Part shown: in pieces, positions 1 to 8,652 of the stretch
Position numbering within the stretch: position 1 is the stretch's first letter
Layout: the number at the start of each line of letters is the position of its first letter
Assembly: GCF_014204915.1 (NCBI RefSeq)
Contig: NZ_JACHMH010000001.1
Span: 5,667,501 to 5,731,500 of the forward strand
Length of the DNA stretch: 64,000 bases
Direction: 5' to 3'
Source: Crossiella cryophila
GTDB taxonomy: Bacteria; Actinomycetota; Actinomycetes; Mycobacteriales; Pseudonocardiaceae
Program-made: the position numbers and the translations under genes
The notes under the pieces: model-generated
The model's input: only the letters and a program-made list of their open reading frames with translations
Told to the model about the DNA's origin: nothing
Database searches by the model: none

Positions 1-13
1 ACGCGGGGACGAC
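1..13. repeat. Possible tail of a type I-E-like CRISPR repeat at the window edge
   Basis: The first 13 bases end in CGCGGGGACGAC, the same 12 bases that end the repeat-like element at 8912-8940. The rest of the element would lie left of the window. No second repeat follows at spacer distance, so if this is a repeat it is the last one of an array or another isolated copy. The match is short and could be chance in GC-rich DNA. Confidence 0.35.
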
Positions 14-258
14 GGACAGGCTGGTCGGCATCCTCGCGTTGCCGGCAACACACCGACGTGCTCGGGCGGCTGGAGTCCGGCTGGTGGGTGGTGGAACTCG
101 GCGAGCCGCACTTCCGCAGCGCACGCCACGTCGCCGCGTTCATGGGGAGATCGCACGCCTTCCTCGGGAACACCGTGCTCCCGATCTCCGAGGAGGAGTT
201 CCAGCGGCTGGCAGCACCGCGCCCAGACGAGCCGAGGGCCGGCAACCTCACACGCTGA
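1..258 (+). CDS. C-terminal part of an unrecognised protein
   Basis: A reading frame is open from the first base to a TGA at 256-258, so the start lies outside the window or the gene is a remnant. The last 66 residues (GTG at 58) include a hydrophobic, Trp-rich stretch (ESGWWVVELGEP) and an acidic segment (PISEEEFQRL) that look like real protein. The codons before 58 run through the CRISPR-like tail at 1-13 and give a low-complexity Arg/Ser peptide, so the coding part may begin near 58. I do not recognise a family. No ribosome binding site is evident for the GTG. Confidence 0.4.
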   Translation, partial: TRGRRTGWSASSRCRQHTDVLGRLESGWWVVELGEPHFRSARHVAAFMGRSHAFLGNTVLPISEEEFQRLAAPRPDEPRAGNLTR

Positions 259-361
259 GGCAGCCGTGGCTACGAGCACCGGCTCCGCCGAACGCGCCAC
301 ACCCTTGCTGCTCGGCGATTCCCGGTGCGGCGGCGACCGCTCATGCGCTCGATCCAGCCGT

Positions 362-1201
362 TCACTGGCCGGCCTGCGCGCTGCGGGCCTCCAGCAGGAA
401 CTCGGTCAGCGACGTGGCCTCGGTCGAGCCCGGGTCTGCCGTGAACACCACCGCCCTCAGGTCGCCGTCGGGAATGTGGACGGTGTCGCAGTCCAGTGCG
501 ATCCGCCCCAGATCCTCGTGCCGCAGCAGCATCCGGCTGTCGTGCTGCCCGGCGGTGGGCGTGCTCGCCCAGAGCTGGGCGAACACGGCGCTGGCGCGCT
601 GGAGGTCGGCGGTCAGAGACGCCAGGTCTTCGTCCGCGGGGTAGCGGGTCGAGGCCGCATGCAGTTCGGCCACCAGCAGGCGCCGGAAGCGCGCGTCGTC
701 ACCCGGCGACCGCAGCACCTGGCCGCCCTGACCGACGAACACCCGCCAGGGGATGTTGCCCTCGCGCGGGTGGAGCGAGGGCACCCCGCAGGCCAGCGCT
801 TCCCAAGCCCGGTTCCAGCCGACGACCGTCCAGGTGGCGTCGAGTACGCACACCGGCGTGCTCGCCAGCCGGTCCACGAGCCGGCGCGCGCCATCACTGA
901 GCTGCCGTGGCACCAGCCCTTCCACCGGCGCGTAACCGGCCAGCGCGCACAGGTGCTCGTACTCCGCTCTGCTCACCCGGAGTGCTCGGGCCAGGGCGTT
1001 CAACACACCGGGCGAGGGATGCCGACGACCCTGCTCCATGCGTTTCAGGTGATCCGTCGACACGCCGGCCAATTCGGCGAGCTCTTCCCGGCGCAGGCCG
1101 CCCGTGCGCCTGCGGCCGTGACCGACGACACCCACCTGTTCGGGTCGGGTGCGTTCACGTCGCTCCCGCAACACCGTTCCCAAAGTGCTCGCGTCCGGCA
1201 T
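362..1201 (-). CDS. Helix-turn-helix regulator with MmyB-type ligand-binding domain
   Basis: This 279-residue protein has an N-terminal XRE-like DNA-binding domain (residues about 5-85: LRREELAELAGVSTDHLKRME, with EQGRR beginning the next helix). It is followed by an MmyB-like PAS-type domain (about 105-270; typical VLDATWTVVGWN and NIPWRVF segments). Many actinomycete members of this family sit divergently beside a short-chain dehydrogenase operon and are thought to regulate it in response to a small ligand. Here the divergent neighbours are the SnoaL/SnoaL/NmrA genes at 1376-2975, which fits that pattern. The ligand is unknown. The roughly 170-bp gap between the two start codons should hold both promoters. 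Confidence 0.85.
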   Translation of the reverse strand: MPDASTLGTVLRERRERTRPEQVGVVGHGRRRTGGLRREELAELAGVSTDHLKRMEQGRRHPSPGVLNALARALRVSRAEYEHLCALAGYAPVEGLVPRQLSDGARRLVDRLASTPVCVLDATWTVVGWNRAWEALACGVPSLHPREGNIPWRVFVGQGGQVLRSPGDDARFRRLLVAELHAASTRYPADEDLASLTADLQRASAVFAQLWASTPTAGQHDSRMLLRHEDLGRIALDCDTVHIPDGDLRAVVFTADPGSTEATSLTEFLLEARSAQAGQ

Positions 1202-1375
1202 GGCCGAAGAATATCAGCGGCATCCGACTAGGGGGGACATCCTGGCCCCTGCTACGGCGGCCGAAACCCGGAAGAATGGGTACCGGGAAGGCGGAGACAG
1301 CGCACGTGAATCTGTGTAGACACGCGCTCCGCACTCGACTTTTTTTCCGATCGTGTTCTCGATAAAGGAATTTTC

Positions 1376-1858
1376 ATGACTGATGTCAACCACCTCGCCG
1401 ACCGGGTCGCTGTCGCCGAGACCGTGGCCCGTTTCGCTTGGTCACAGGATCTGAAGGACTGGGACGATCTGCGTGCGATCCTCGCCGATACCGTCACGAT
1501 GGACGTCTCCGAGCACTTGGGCGCGCCGCCACAAGAATTGAGTGCCGATGATTTCGTGGCCGCCTGCCGGACGGCGCTGGAAGGGTTTCAGAGCACTCAC
1601 CACTCGACCTCCAACGTCATCGTCGAGCTTGCGGGCGACCACGCTACCTGCCGGAGTTTCATGGTGGCCTACCACCACGTTCCCACCGACGAGGTGGACT
1701 GGCTCGTCGTGCGTGCTTTCTGGCACGTCGACCTGCGGCGGGTCGACAATGAATGGCGACTGAGGCGCATCCGCGTCGTGCGAAAAGCCCCTTTCGAGGG
1801 CAACCCCGAGCTTTACGCGATCGCCAAGGGGTCTGCGTACAAGGAGGGCGAGAAGTGA
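1376..1858 (+). CDS. SnoaL-like (NTF2-fold) protein 1
   Basis: The 160-residue protein fits the SnoaL_4/NTF2-like fold: an N-terminal helix pair (VAETVARFAWSQDLKDWDDL), then a curved sheet ending in DNEWRLRRIRVV. Such proteins include polyketide cyclases, dehydratases and many small-molecule isomerases, and the fold alone does not give the substrate. The start is supported by AAGGA 7 bases upstream of the ATG at 1376. It is the first gene of an operon, and its stop overlaps the GTG start of a second NTF2-fold gene, which suggests two subunits or two consecutive steps. The helix-turn-helix gene upstream is divergent and a likely regulator. Confidence 0.75.
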   Translation: MTDVNHLADRVAVAETVARFAWSQDLKDWDDLRAILADTVTMDVSEHLGAPPQELSADDFVAACRTALEGFQSTHHSTSNVIVELAGDHATCRSFMVAYHHVPTDEVDWLVVRAFWHVDLRRVDNEWRLRRIRVVRKAPFEGNPELYAIAKGSAYKEGEK

Positions 1859-2265
1859 GTGCGTCTACCGAGGAAGTGCGCGCCGTTCCGTTTCGAATGG
1901 CCGCGGCGATGTCCGAACGTGACGTCGAAAAGCTGGTGGTCAACTACACCGACGACTTCGACTGCGTGATGCCGGTGCACCCTGCTCGCTCCTTCCGCGG
2001 TGCCGACCAGGTTCGCGCGAACTACACGACGATCTTCGCCCGGTATTCGAACGGCCTGGACGCCCGGGTCATCGACTCCGTGGTGGACGGTGACCGGGTG
2101 TGGACGGAGTGGGAGATGATCGGCACGCGGGCCGACGGGGTCGTCGAGACCATCCGCGGCACGGTCATCATCCGGGTCGAGGACGGCCGCGCCGGAGCGG
2201 TCCGCTTCTACCTCGATCCGGTCGATGCCCCGGATGCATCGGCACAGCTGAACATCCTCGACTGA
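1855..2265 (+). CDS. SnoaL-like (NTF2-fold) protein 2
   Basis: This 136-residue SnoaL-like protein begins at a GTG (1855) that overlaps the TGA of the previous gene as GTGA, a usual sign of translational coupling. It shows the family pattern of an N-terminal helix (MSERDVEKLVVNYTDDFDCV), a helix with RANYTTIFARY, and a C-terminal sheet (TVIIRVEDGRAGAVRFYLDP). It differs clearly in sequence from its upstream neighbour, so the pair is not a recent duplication. Reaction and substrate cannot be read from the sequence. The small size and operon position suggest it works with the neighbouring SnoaL and NmrA-like proteins on one metabolite. Confidence 0.75.
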   Translation: MSASTEEVRAVPFRMAAAMSERDVEKLVVNYTDDFDCVMPVHPARSFRGADQVRANYTTIFARYSNGLDARVIDSVVDGDRVWTEWEMIGTRADGVVETIRGTVIIRVEDGRAGAVRFYLDPVDAPDASAQLNILD

Positions 2266-2360
2266 AATCCGACTCGGTAAGCAGGGGACGAACCGGCCCC
2301 CGCGCGGCGGCGCGCGAACTGGAAACATCGTTTGCACTGACCCCCCAGGAGTAGATTTTC

Positions 2361-2975
2361 ATGCACCTCACCGTTCTCGCCGCGTCCGGCCCGACCGGAC
2401 TCTCCCTCACCCGGCAGGCACTCGAACGTGGCCACATCGTCAGGGCCATCGCCCGCGATCCGGACCGGATCACCGTTCCGGACGCCCCGGGGCTGACCAA
2501 GATCGTCGCGGACGTGTTCCACACTGACGAGATTGACTCGGCGCTGGAAGGCAGTGAACTGGTGCTGTCCGGACTGGGTGTGCCCAAGGGGACAAAACCG
2601 GGTGTGCTGACCGCGGGCGCCCGATCGGCGGTGGCCTCGGGCGCCCGCGTCATCTGGCTGGGTGCTTACGGCACGGGCCCCTCGGCCGCGGTGGCAAGCG
2701 CGCTCAACCGGCTGATCCTCAGCGGACTCGGAGCGGAGGTCGCCGACAAGGTCGAGTCGGACGCCGTGGTCACCGAAGCCGGCGGGACGGTTTTCCACGC
2801 CGGGCCCCTGTCGAACAAACCGATCAGCCCGTCCCGGCGCACCGTCGGCCTCGATGCCTCCCCCAAGAGCATCTTCCGCATCATGGTGAGCCGGGACACC
2901 GTTGCCGCCGCGATGCTCGACGAAGCGGAGAACCCGCGGTTCCCCGGCCAGATCGCCGTCCCGCTCACGCGCTGA
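2361..2975 (+). CDS. NmrA-like NAD(P)-binding atypical short-chain dehydrogenase
   Basis: The 204-residue Rossmann-fold protein starts with MHLTVLAASGPTGLSLTRQA, a variant of the TGATG-type nucleotide motif of the NmrA/SDR-a5 group. It continues with ARDPDRI, the usual dinucleotide-selecting arginine region. The catalytic Tyr-x-x-x-Lys of classical SDRs is not obvious, as is common in NmrA-type sensors and quinone or flavin reductases. AGGAG lies about 10 bases before the ATG. It is the third gene of the operon that begins at 1376, and a 95-bp gap with GC-rich inverted sequence separates it from the second. Confidence 0.8.
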   Translation: MHLTVLAASGPTGLSLTRQALERGHIVRAIARDPDRITVPDAPGLTKIVADVFHTDEIDSALEGSELVLSGLGVPKGTKPGVLTAGARSAVASGARVIWLGAYGTGPSAAVASALNRLILSGLGAEVADKVESDAVVTEAGGTVFHAGPLSNKPISPSRRTVGLDASPKSIFRIMVSRDTVAAAMLDEAENPRFPGQIAVPLTR

Positions 2976-3009
2976 CGATCTGCCTGCCGCCGGGGCGCTG
3001 CGCTCATCT

Positions 3010-3022
3010 GTCCATTGTGGAC
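3010..3022. repeat. 13-bp palindrome GTCCATTGTGGAC
   Basis: One of six matches in this window to GTCCAYWRTGGAC. This copy lies in non-coding degenerate DNA, so its preservation is not explained by protein sequence. Confidence 0.7.
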
Positions 3023-3082
3023 GCAGCCGAGCTGGTCCACTTCCAGGCTGCCCGGTTTCGGGGCTCGAATCGACGGCTGGTC

Positions 3083-3130
3083 AGCCGTTCTGGTGCTCGC
3101 TCCACCACTGCCGCCCCGGTCCGGCAGTTC
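3083..3130 (-). pseudogene. Remnant resembling the 3' end of kamA
   Basis: On the minus strand this segment can be read as the end of a gene finishing in WWSEHQNG and a stop. The intact kamA at 10713-12116 ends in WWTEHQND. At the DNA level about 42 of 48 positions match, including CGTTCTGGTGCTC and TCCACCACTGC. The similarity ends abruptly just beyond. I read it as a scrap of a kamA copy or of a gene sharing its 3' end. An alignment of the two segments against other kamA genes would decide. Confidence 0.4.
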
Positions 3131-3267
3131 TCCCGCTGACCTCCACCGGCCAGGCGGCCGCCGCGGCCCGGATCTTCCGAGTCAGCTCGCGTACGCGGGC
3201 CGGTCGAAGCCACCGGGCGGAGGGGATCCCGGGTGGCGGCGGGGGATCCCGTCCTGTGGTGCGCCGG

Positions 3268-3960
3268 TCAGGGACTGTCGCAGCTCAGGGCGCTCCCGGG
3301 TTGGAGATCGCCGGGAGAGTCCAGGACCAGTGCGAAGCTCGTCTGGCCACCGGGTGCCGCACTGCGGTTCCATTCGGTGTTGCGCACGGTCACGGTGCCG
3401 CCCGTGACCGCGTGCGTGCCGTCCCACAGGCTGGCGATGCGCTGGCCCGCCGCCGATGCCGGTGACCTCGCCGTTGCCGCCGTCGAAGACCACGTCCGAG
3501 CAGCCTTAGAAGGTTTCCTTGCTGTCCGAACGCTTCCACACCGAGTAGATGAGGTGGTTGCCGCTCTTGCCCGCAGGCAGCCTGCCCGCCCAGGAGTTGT
3601 AGGACCAGGTGATGGCGGTGCCCGCGGTCAGGCGGGTTCGCGGCCAGTCGTTCCTGGGCTGGTTCCAGCCGGAGAAGGCGGTGTTGCCGCCGCTGCACAG
3701 CTGGCCGTCCGGCACGAAGCCGCGGGTGCGGCCCTCGCCGTCGGAGCACAGCACGCTGAACCAGTTGTACAGCGGATTGGTGCCGCTCTGTGCCACCGCG
3801 GCCGCGCAGGCCGGGTTCTTCGGTGTGATCTCGCCGGTGGGGGTGAGGCCGTCCTTCCAGCAGAAGAAGGTCCGGCTGCCCGGTTGCATCATGGCCCCGT
3901 GTGCCAGGGCAGGGGCCTGGTCGGTGCGGACGAGGACGGTCGAGCAGGTCGCGGCGCCGG
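3268..3960 (-). pseudogene. Broken AA10 lytic polysaccharide monooxygenase with CBM2 tail
   Basis: The minus strand encodes a recognisable AA10 (chitin-binding protein 21-like) enzyme. After a signal-peptide-like ALA the mature N-terminal His is present (HGAMMQPGSRTFFCW, His codon near 3899-3901), followed by NPLYNWFSVL and TRGFVPDGQLCSGGN. AA10 enzymes use this His and a second His to hold the copper that oxidises chitin or cellulose. About 40-50 residues are missing between TWSYNSWA and GRLPAGKSGNHLIY. A TAA at 3506-3508 replaces the Tyr expected between KETF and GCSDVVFDGG. The CBM2 domain that follows (LWDGTHAV, CDSP, stop at 3268) is in another frame. Three independent lesions make this a pseudogene. 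Confidence 0.85.
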
Positions 3961-3999
3961 TGCGCTCGGGCCGCCGGTCACCACGATCAGTCAGGCGGT

Positions 4000-4183
4000 G
4001 GCGCACGTGCGGAACTGGTGGTCCACCTGGAACACGACGTCGGGCGTTGCGATCACCATCGGCTGGCACGCGACGGTGACGCAGAGCGGCTCGACGGTCA
4101 CCGCCGCCGCGGAGAGCTGGAACGGCGACCTCGAGCCCGGTCAGAGCGTGACCGTCGGCTACCAGGCCAACGGGCAGGCCGCG
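4000..4183 (+). pseudogene. Fragment of a CBM2 cellulose/chitin-binding domain
   Basis: The plus strand reads ATVTQSGSTVTAAAESWNGD and then LEPGQSVTVGYQANG, the C-terminal half of a family 2 carbohydrate-binding module. The N-terminal part is scrambled and no enzyme domain is attached. The frame continues without a stop into unrelated nSTAND sequence at about 4184, so the join is a deletion or recombination scar rather than a functional fusion. It lies opposite in orientation to the CBM2 of the AA10 pseudogene, so at least two secreted polysaccharide-degrading genes once stood here. Confidence 0.7.
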
Positions 4184-6252
4184 GCGCTGCTCCCGCTGCT
4201 GGAGCCCGGCCTGTCCGTGACCGGGCAGGGGCTGCACGAGCTGCTGCCGCTGCTGCTGGCGCGGCACGGGGCGCGGCGGTTGCTGGTGGTGCTCGACCAG
4301 TTCGAGGAACTGCTGGAACGGCCGGAGCAGGCGGTGCACGCGCTGGCCCAGGTGCTCCTCGACCCCGGCGTCCCGGATCAGCTGCACGTGCCGGGCACGC
4401 TGCGCGCGGACTTCCTGGAGCCGGTGCTGGCCCACCGCCGGCTCGGCCCGCTGGCTGCCGGACCGGGCCCCCGATCTGGACCAGGGCGAACGCGACTACC
4501 TCGAGCAGGGCCGCGAGCAGCGGCGGAGGCGGCGGCACGCGCGACGACTGGCCCGGTCGGAGCTGGTGGTGCTGGTGGTGGCCGCGGTGCTGCTGGCCGG
4601 GTTGTTCGTCAGCGCCTGGGTGCGCGGGGAGGAGCAGCGCACGCTGGCCGACTCCCGGGCGCCGACCCAGGAGGCGCGCAACCAGCTGATGCGGCAGTAC
4701 CTCGCGCACGAGCCCGCGAGCCGGGACGGCCGGGTGGTGCTGGCGGTGAGCAACCTCGGGCAGGCCACCCTGTTCACCGAGACCAGTGCCGGCCAGGTAC
4801 GCGCCAGGCAGGTGCCACCCTCCTACGTGCGGCACCCGATGGTCTCGGCGGACGGGCGGCGGGCGGCCTTCGTCAACGACGACGGCACCGGTGGCTGGTT
4901 CCCGGTGGATCCGGAGGCCGAGGCGGCGATGGGTGAGATCCGCCAGCTGCCCCGGCTGCCGGGCAGGCTGGTGAAGATGGCGCAGCAGGGCAACGCGGTG
5001 TCCCTGTCGTTGGACGGCAGGCTGCTGTTGGTGCCCACCGAGGACCGGCTGGTCTGGTGGGATCTCGACGCTGGCGCCATCGGCGGGTCAGCGCCCCAGC
5101 CGGCCAGCCGCGGACCGTGGTGGCGCCAGGTCACCGGCAGCGGATCAGGGTCTCCAGCGACCGCACGGCCATGGTGGTCTGCCGCCAGCTGGACCAGGAG
5201 CGGGAAGAGCTGTACCGCCAGCCGATCGCCGAAGGCGCGCCGCCTGGCCCCGCCCACCAGGCGACCGAGCTGGTCTGCGCCAACCTCGCGGTGGACCGGA
5301 CCGGGGAGCGAGCCATGGTGCAGGACAACAGTCTGGCCACCGGCCTGCCCTTCAGCCTGACCCCGGGGATGCCCCTGGCCCACGTGGATCTGCGGCAGGG
5401 CAAGCGGATAGCCGAGGTCGCCATGACCTCCGGCGTGACCGCCCACCGGTTCGACCTGCTGGAGGCAGCCGGGAAACTCCTGCTGGCCAGCAGCACCAAC
5501 AACCGGATCATCTACACCGAGGTGCCCAGCCAGCCGACCGCCTGCTCGCCGAGGTGCCCGCTCCGGCGAACCCATCGGACTTGAAGGAGAACAACCTCAT
5601 CCTCAACCCCGAAGGTTCGCTGTTGGCCTACCGCACCACCAGGAACACGGTGATGGTGCGGGACACCGCGGCGCTGCGGGAGGTCAGCCGGATCACCACG
5701 GCCAGCGGCAGCCCAGAACAGGACCTGGTCTACAACTACGCCTTCGACCACACCGGCAACCTGATCACCACCGTCGACGGGCAGGTGCGGCAGTGGGATC
5801 CGCGCACCGGCGGCCAACTCGCCCACTACGACGCCACCGCCCTGGTGCCCGCCCCGATCCCCGGGGACGCCAGCACCGTCGGGGTGGGCGTGTACCCGGC
5901 GCCGAACCAGGTCACCGTGATCGTGCGCGGCCATTCCCCGGTCTCGGTGGTGGAGCTGACCACCGGCCGGGTCACCGCGACCGTGCCGATCGGGCCGGAC
6001 GTGGTCAGCGCCAAGTTCGACCCCAGCGGCCAGGGCGGCGTGTCCTACGGCTTCATGGGCAGATCCAGGGACAGCAGCATCGTCCTGGTGGCCCGGGTGG
6101 GCGGGCTGGGTGGCCCGCTGCCGCTGGATCCCGGCCACTGGCAGCGGGAGCTGTGCCGGGTCATCGGCAAACGGGCCTTCACCGCCGAGGACCAGGCCGC
6201 CCTGCCGGTGCGACTGCCTGCTCAGCCGGTCTGCCCGGCGACCGGCAGGTAG
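4184..6252 (+). pseudogene. Frameshifted nSTAND NTPase / WD40-type protein
   Basis: This is the decayed relative of the intact gene at 32861-36343. The Walker B region (RRLLVVLDQFEELLERP, near 4260-4325) and the ADFLEPVL segment are read in one frame. The membrane helix (VLVVAAVLLAGLFVSAWV, 4566 on) and first propeller blades are in a second frame, the part after about 5120 in a third, and the final blades and C-terminus (from 5554) in a fourth. The end (WQRELCRVIGKRAFTAED) is typical of actinomycete WD40 proteins of this class. The P-loop and N-terminal helix-turn-helix are missing, replaced by the CBM2 scrap. At least three frameshifts and the lost ATP site mean it is not functional. Confidence 0.8.
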
Positions 6253-6288
6253 CGCCGCCAAGCCGGGCTGTGGCCGGCGCCCAGGGCT

Positions 6289-7458
6289 TCAGCGCAGGTC
6301 GGGCGGGGTGAGCGGTGCGGCGGTGCGGGGTGCCGGGCCGGTGCACAGGGCGGCGGGCAGGACCTGGTTGAGCATGGCCAGCCGCGCGGCGGTCGGTGCG
6401 GTGAGGTCCATGCTCATGCCCGCGCTGATCTGGCGGTCGGCGGTCCTGGTGTGCATGCTCCAGGTGTTGAAGCCCGCGAAGTCGCCGCCGTGGCCCCACC
6501 AGTCCGGGCCGCCGCACGGGCCGGCCACCGTCATCAGGCCGAGGCCGTAACCGAAGGGGCCCAGCGCGCCGGGGCGGGCGGTGGTCATCTCGCGCAGCTG
6601 CGCCGGTGGCAGCAGGTCGCCGGCGAACAGGGCGGCGAAGAAGCGGTTGAGGTCACGGGCCGAGCTGATCATGTTGCCGGAGGCCCAGAGCCGGGACATG
6701 ACGTAGGTCGTCACGTCGGTGGGCGGCTCGTCCGGGTACAGCTGCTCGTAGCCGCGGGCCGCCGGGCGGGGCAGGAATGGCTGGTGCGTGGGGAACTCTG
6801 TGTCCCGCAGGCCGAGTGGCACTGTGATCCGGCGGGCCAGCTCGACCGCGAACGGGCGACCGGTGAGCTTCTCGGCCAGCAGGCCCAGCACCGTGTAGCC
6901 GGTGTTGGAGTAGGAGAATGAGGCGCCGGGAGCGAACAGCAGCGGCTTGCCGGTGGTCGACTCGCGCACGAGTTGCTCGGGGCTGAACCGCTGGAAGCGC
7001 ACGGTGTCCACCTCGGCCGGTGTGGTCCAGTGCACGATGTCGCGGGGCAGTCCGCTGGTGTGGCCGAGCAGCTGGCGCACGGTGATCGGCTCCGGGTACG
7101 GCAGCAGTCCGGGTAGGTGCCGGGCCACCGGGTCGTCCAGGCCCAGCCTGCCCTCGCCCACCAGTTGCAGGACCACGGTGGCGACGAAGGTCTTGGTCAC
7201 GCTGGCCACCCGGAACCGGCCGGTCGGGTTCGGTGCCCGCGACTGGCCCAGCTCCGCGGTGCCTGCCACGCCGCGCTCAGGGCGGCCGCCGGTCACCGCC
7301 TCGGCATAACTGGCGGGCACCCCCGCCGCGACGACCGCGCGCAGTGCGGGGTCCAGACGCGACGGGTCGGCGGTGGCGGTGGGCGTGATCGCGCTGACCG
7401 CCAGGGCGCAGGCGCCGAGCACGGTCAGCGCCCTTCTGCTCACAGCTGATGGGGCCAT
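6289..7458 (-). CDS. Secreted serine beta-lactamase-fold hydrolase (D-Ala-D-Ala carboxypeptidase/esterase type)
   Basis: The 389-residue protein has a signal peptide (MAPSAVSRRALTVLGACALA, cleavage near TATA-DPS). A single beta-lactamase/class C PBP domain follows. All three active-site motifs are present: SVTK (Ser nucleophile and Lys), YSNTGY (Tyr and Asn), and HGG in WWGHGGDF. Members cleave D-Ala-D-Ala peptides or small esters outside the membrane, and the substrate is not predictable. A longer frame reaches 7605, but the extra 49 residues are His/Arg-rich and lack signal-peptide character, so I take the ATG at 7458. It is divergent from the lipoprotein gene at 7674, with promoters for both in the 215-bp gap. 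Confidence 0.85.
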   Translation of the reverse strand: MAPSAVSRRALTVLGACALAVSAITPTATADPSRLDPALRAVVAAGVPASYAEAVTGGRPERGVAGTAELGQSRAPNPTGRFRVASVTKTFVATVVLQLVGEGRLGLDDPVARHLPGLLPYPEPITVRQLLGHTSGLPRDIVHWTTPAEVDTVRFQRFSPEQLVRESTTGKPLLFAPGASFSYSNTGYTVLGLLAEKLTGRPFAVELARRITVPLGLRDTEFPTHQPFLPRPAARGYEQLYPDEPPTDVTTYVMSRLWASGNMISSARDLNRFFAALFAGDLLPPAQLREMTTARPGALGPFGYGLGLMTVAGPCGGPDWWGHGGDFAGFNTWSMHTRTADRQISAGMSMDLTAPTAARLAMLNQVLPAALCTGPAPRTAAPLTPPDLR

Positions 7459-7673
7459 GGGGCCAGGATGTCCGCCAGGGTGGTCATCGCACCAGTGCCG
7501 CCTATCACGGGTGTGCGTGACACCTGTCAGCTGTTCTTCAGCGCGGTGGCCACTGGCCAAGGCCGAGCGCTGCTGCGCCCAGGCGAGGTGGTGTTCTGAG
7601 TACATTTGTCAGTACTGGCTAGGCCGAATGGTCTGTACCTTGACTCGGAGTCGGAGTGAGTCGGGGGAAGCAA

Positions 7674-8627
7674 ATGAGTGTGTTGATTGTCCGGGTCGGT
7701 GCGGTGGTGTGCGCTCTGGTGCTGGTCGCCTCCGCCTGCGGCGGGTCCGCGCAGCCGCCCAAGCCCGCGGCCCCGCCCGAGTTGAGCGCCACGGACTACC
7801 AGCGCAAGCTCGACGACCTGGTGGCGGAGATCCGTCCGCTCACCGAGCAGGTGAACCAGGCCGCCACACTAGAGCAGCTGAACCAGACCCGCCTCCGGCT
7901 CAGCACCCTGTCGGGCAAGCAGCGGATCGCCTTCGACGCCTTCCTCCCGCCGAAAACCGCCGCTGTGCCCCACCGGAAGCTGCTCGAGGACCTGTTCACC
8001 TTCAGGAAGGACCTGAGCACCGCCATCTCCGGCACCGGCAACAACTCCTGCGGTGTGCCTTCGCCAGAAGCACTCAGCCTGCACGAAGCCAAGATCGCCA
8101 CCCGGCAGATCCTGAACACCCCGACCACCGCACCCCTGCCCGAGGCCTTCACCAAGGCAGGCCTCCAGTTCACCGGCTGGCCCCTGCCCCCTGCGCCGGC
8201 CATGCCCGAGCTCGAGACCCGCACCCCTGGCAACGGCGAACTCCTGCAGCGCGGACCCGGCGGCCCCACCACGGTGACCATCAAGAACAACAGCAGGCTG
8301 GACGCCGTGGTCTCCGCCGTGTCCGGTAAGGACGCCGCCCAGCCGCAGGCCAGCGTCTTCGTCCGCCGCGACAGCACGGTGACCCTCACCCGCCTGTCCG
8401 TCCCGTTCGAGCTGTACTACAAGTTCGGCGCGGACTTCGACCCCCAGCGCCGCGGCTTCACCCGGGACTGCGAGTACCGCCAGATCCACGGCGCACTCGA
8501 GGTCCCAGGTCCCTGGTCGGTGGGGATCAGCGTGGACACCATGGGGAAGTCCCTGCTGATGAGGATCACTCCCAACGGCGGGAGCGACCACAAGCAGGTC
8601 AGGATCGCTGAAGCCGCCCCCTACTGA
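7674..8627 (+). CDS. Lipoprotein of unknown function
   Basis: The 317-residue protein has a lipoprotein signal peptide with lipobox LVASAC, so the mature protein should be lipid-anchored at Cys22 or so on the outer face of the membrane. Residues about 35-110 are rich in helix with alternating Lys/Glu (KLDDLVAEIRPLTEQVNQAA), possibly a short coiled coil. The rest is beta-rich (TVTIKNNSRLDAVVSAV, RRDSTVTLTRLSV). I do not recognise a family. A start 18 bases earlier is possible, but GGGGGAAG at 7663-7670 is well spaced for the ATG at 7674. It runs convergently towards the gene fragment at 8653. Confidence 0.75.
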   Translation: MSVLIVRVGAVVCALVLVASACGGSAQPPKPAAPPELSATDYQRKLDDLVAEIRPLTEQVNQAATLEQLNQTRLRLSTLSGKQRIAFDAFLPPKTAAVPHRKLLEDLFTFRKDLSTAISGTGNNSCGVPSPEALSLHEAKIATRQILNTPTTAPLPEAFTKAGLQFTGWPLPPAPAMPELETRTPGNGELLQRGPGGPTTVTIKNNSRLDAVVSAVSGKDAAQPQASVFVRRDSTVTLTRLSVPFELYYKFGADFDPQRRGFTRDCEYRQIHGALEVPGPWSVGISVDTMGKSLLMRITPNGGSDHKQVRIAEAAPY

Positions 8628-8652
8628 GCGCGCCGGCGGTCCAGCGTGGAGG

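Larger units (their letters stand above)
2976..3267. other. Gene-free degenerate stretch
   Basis: No credible complete gene is seen. The stretch contains one copy of the 13-bp palindrome (3010-3022) and a 48-base segment resembling the 3' end of kamA (3083-3130). It appears to be eroded DNA bordering the pseudogenes to the right. Confidence 0.5.

Noticed and set aside
4000-4936. A CBM2-NTPase fusion protein
   Set aside because: The open frame across the join is fortuitous: both parts are truncated and the NTPase part shifts frame shortly after.
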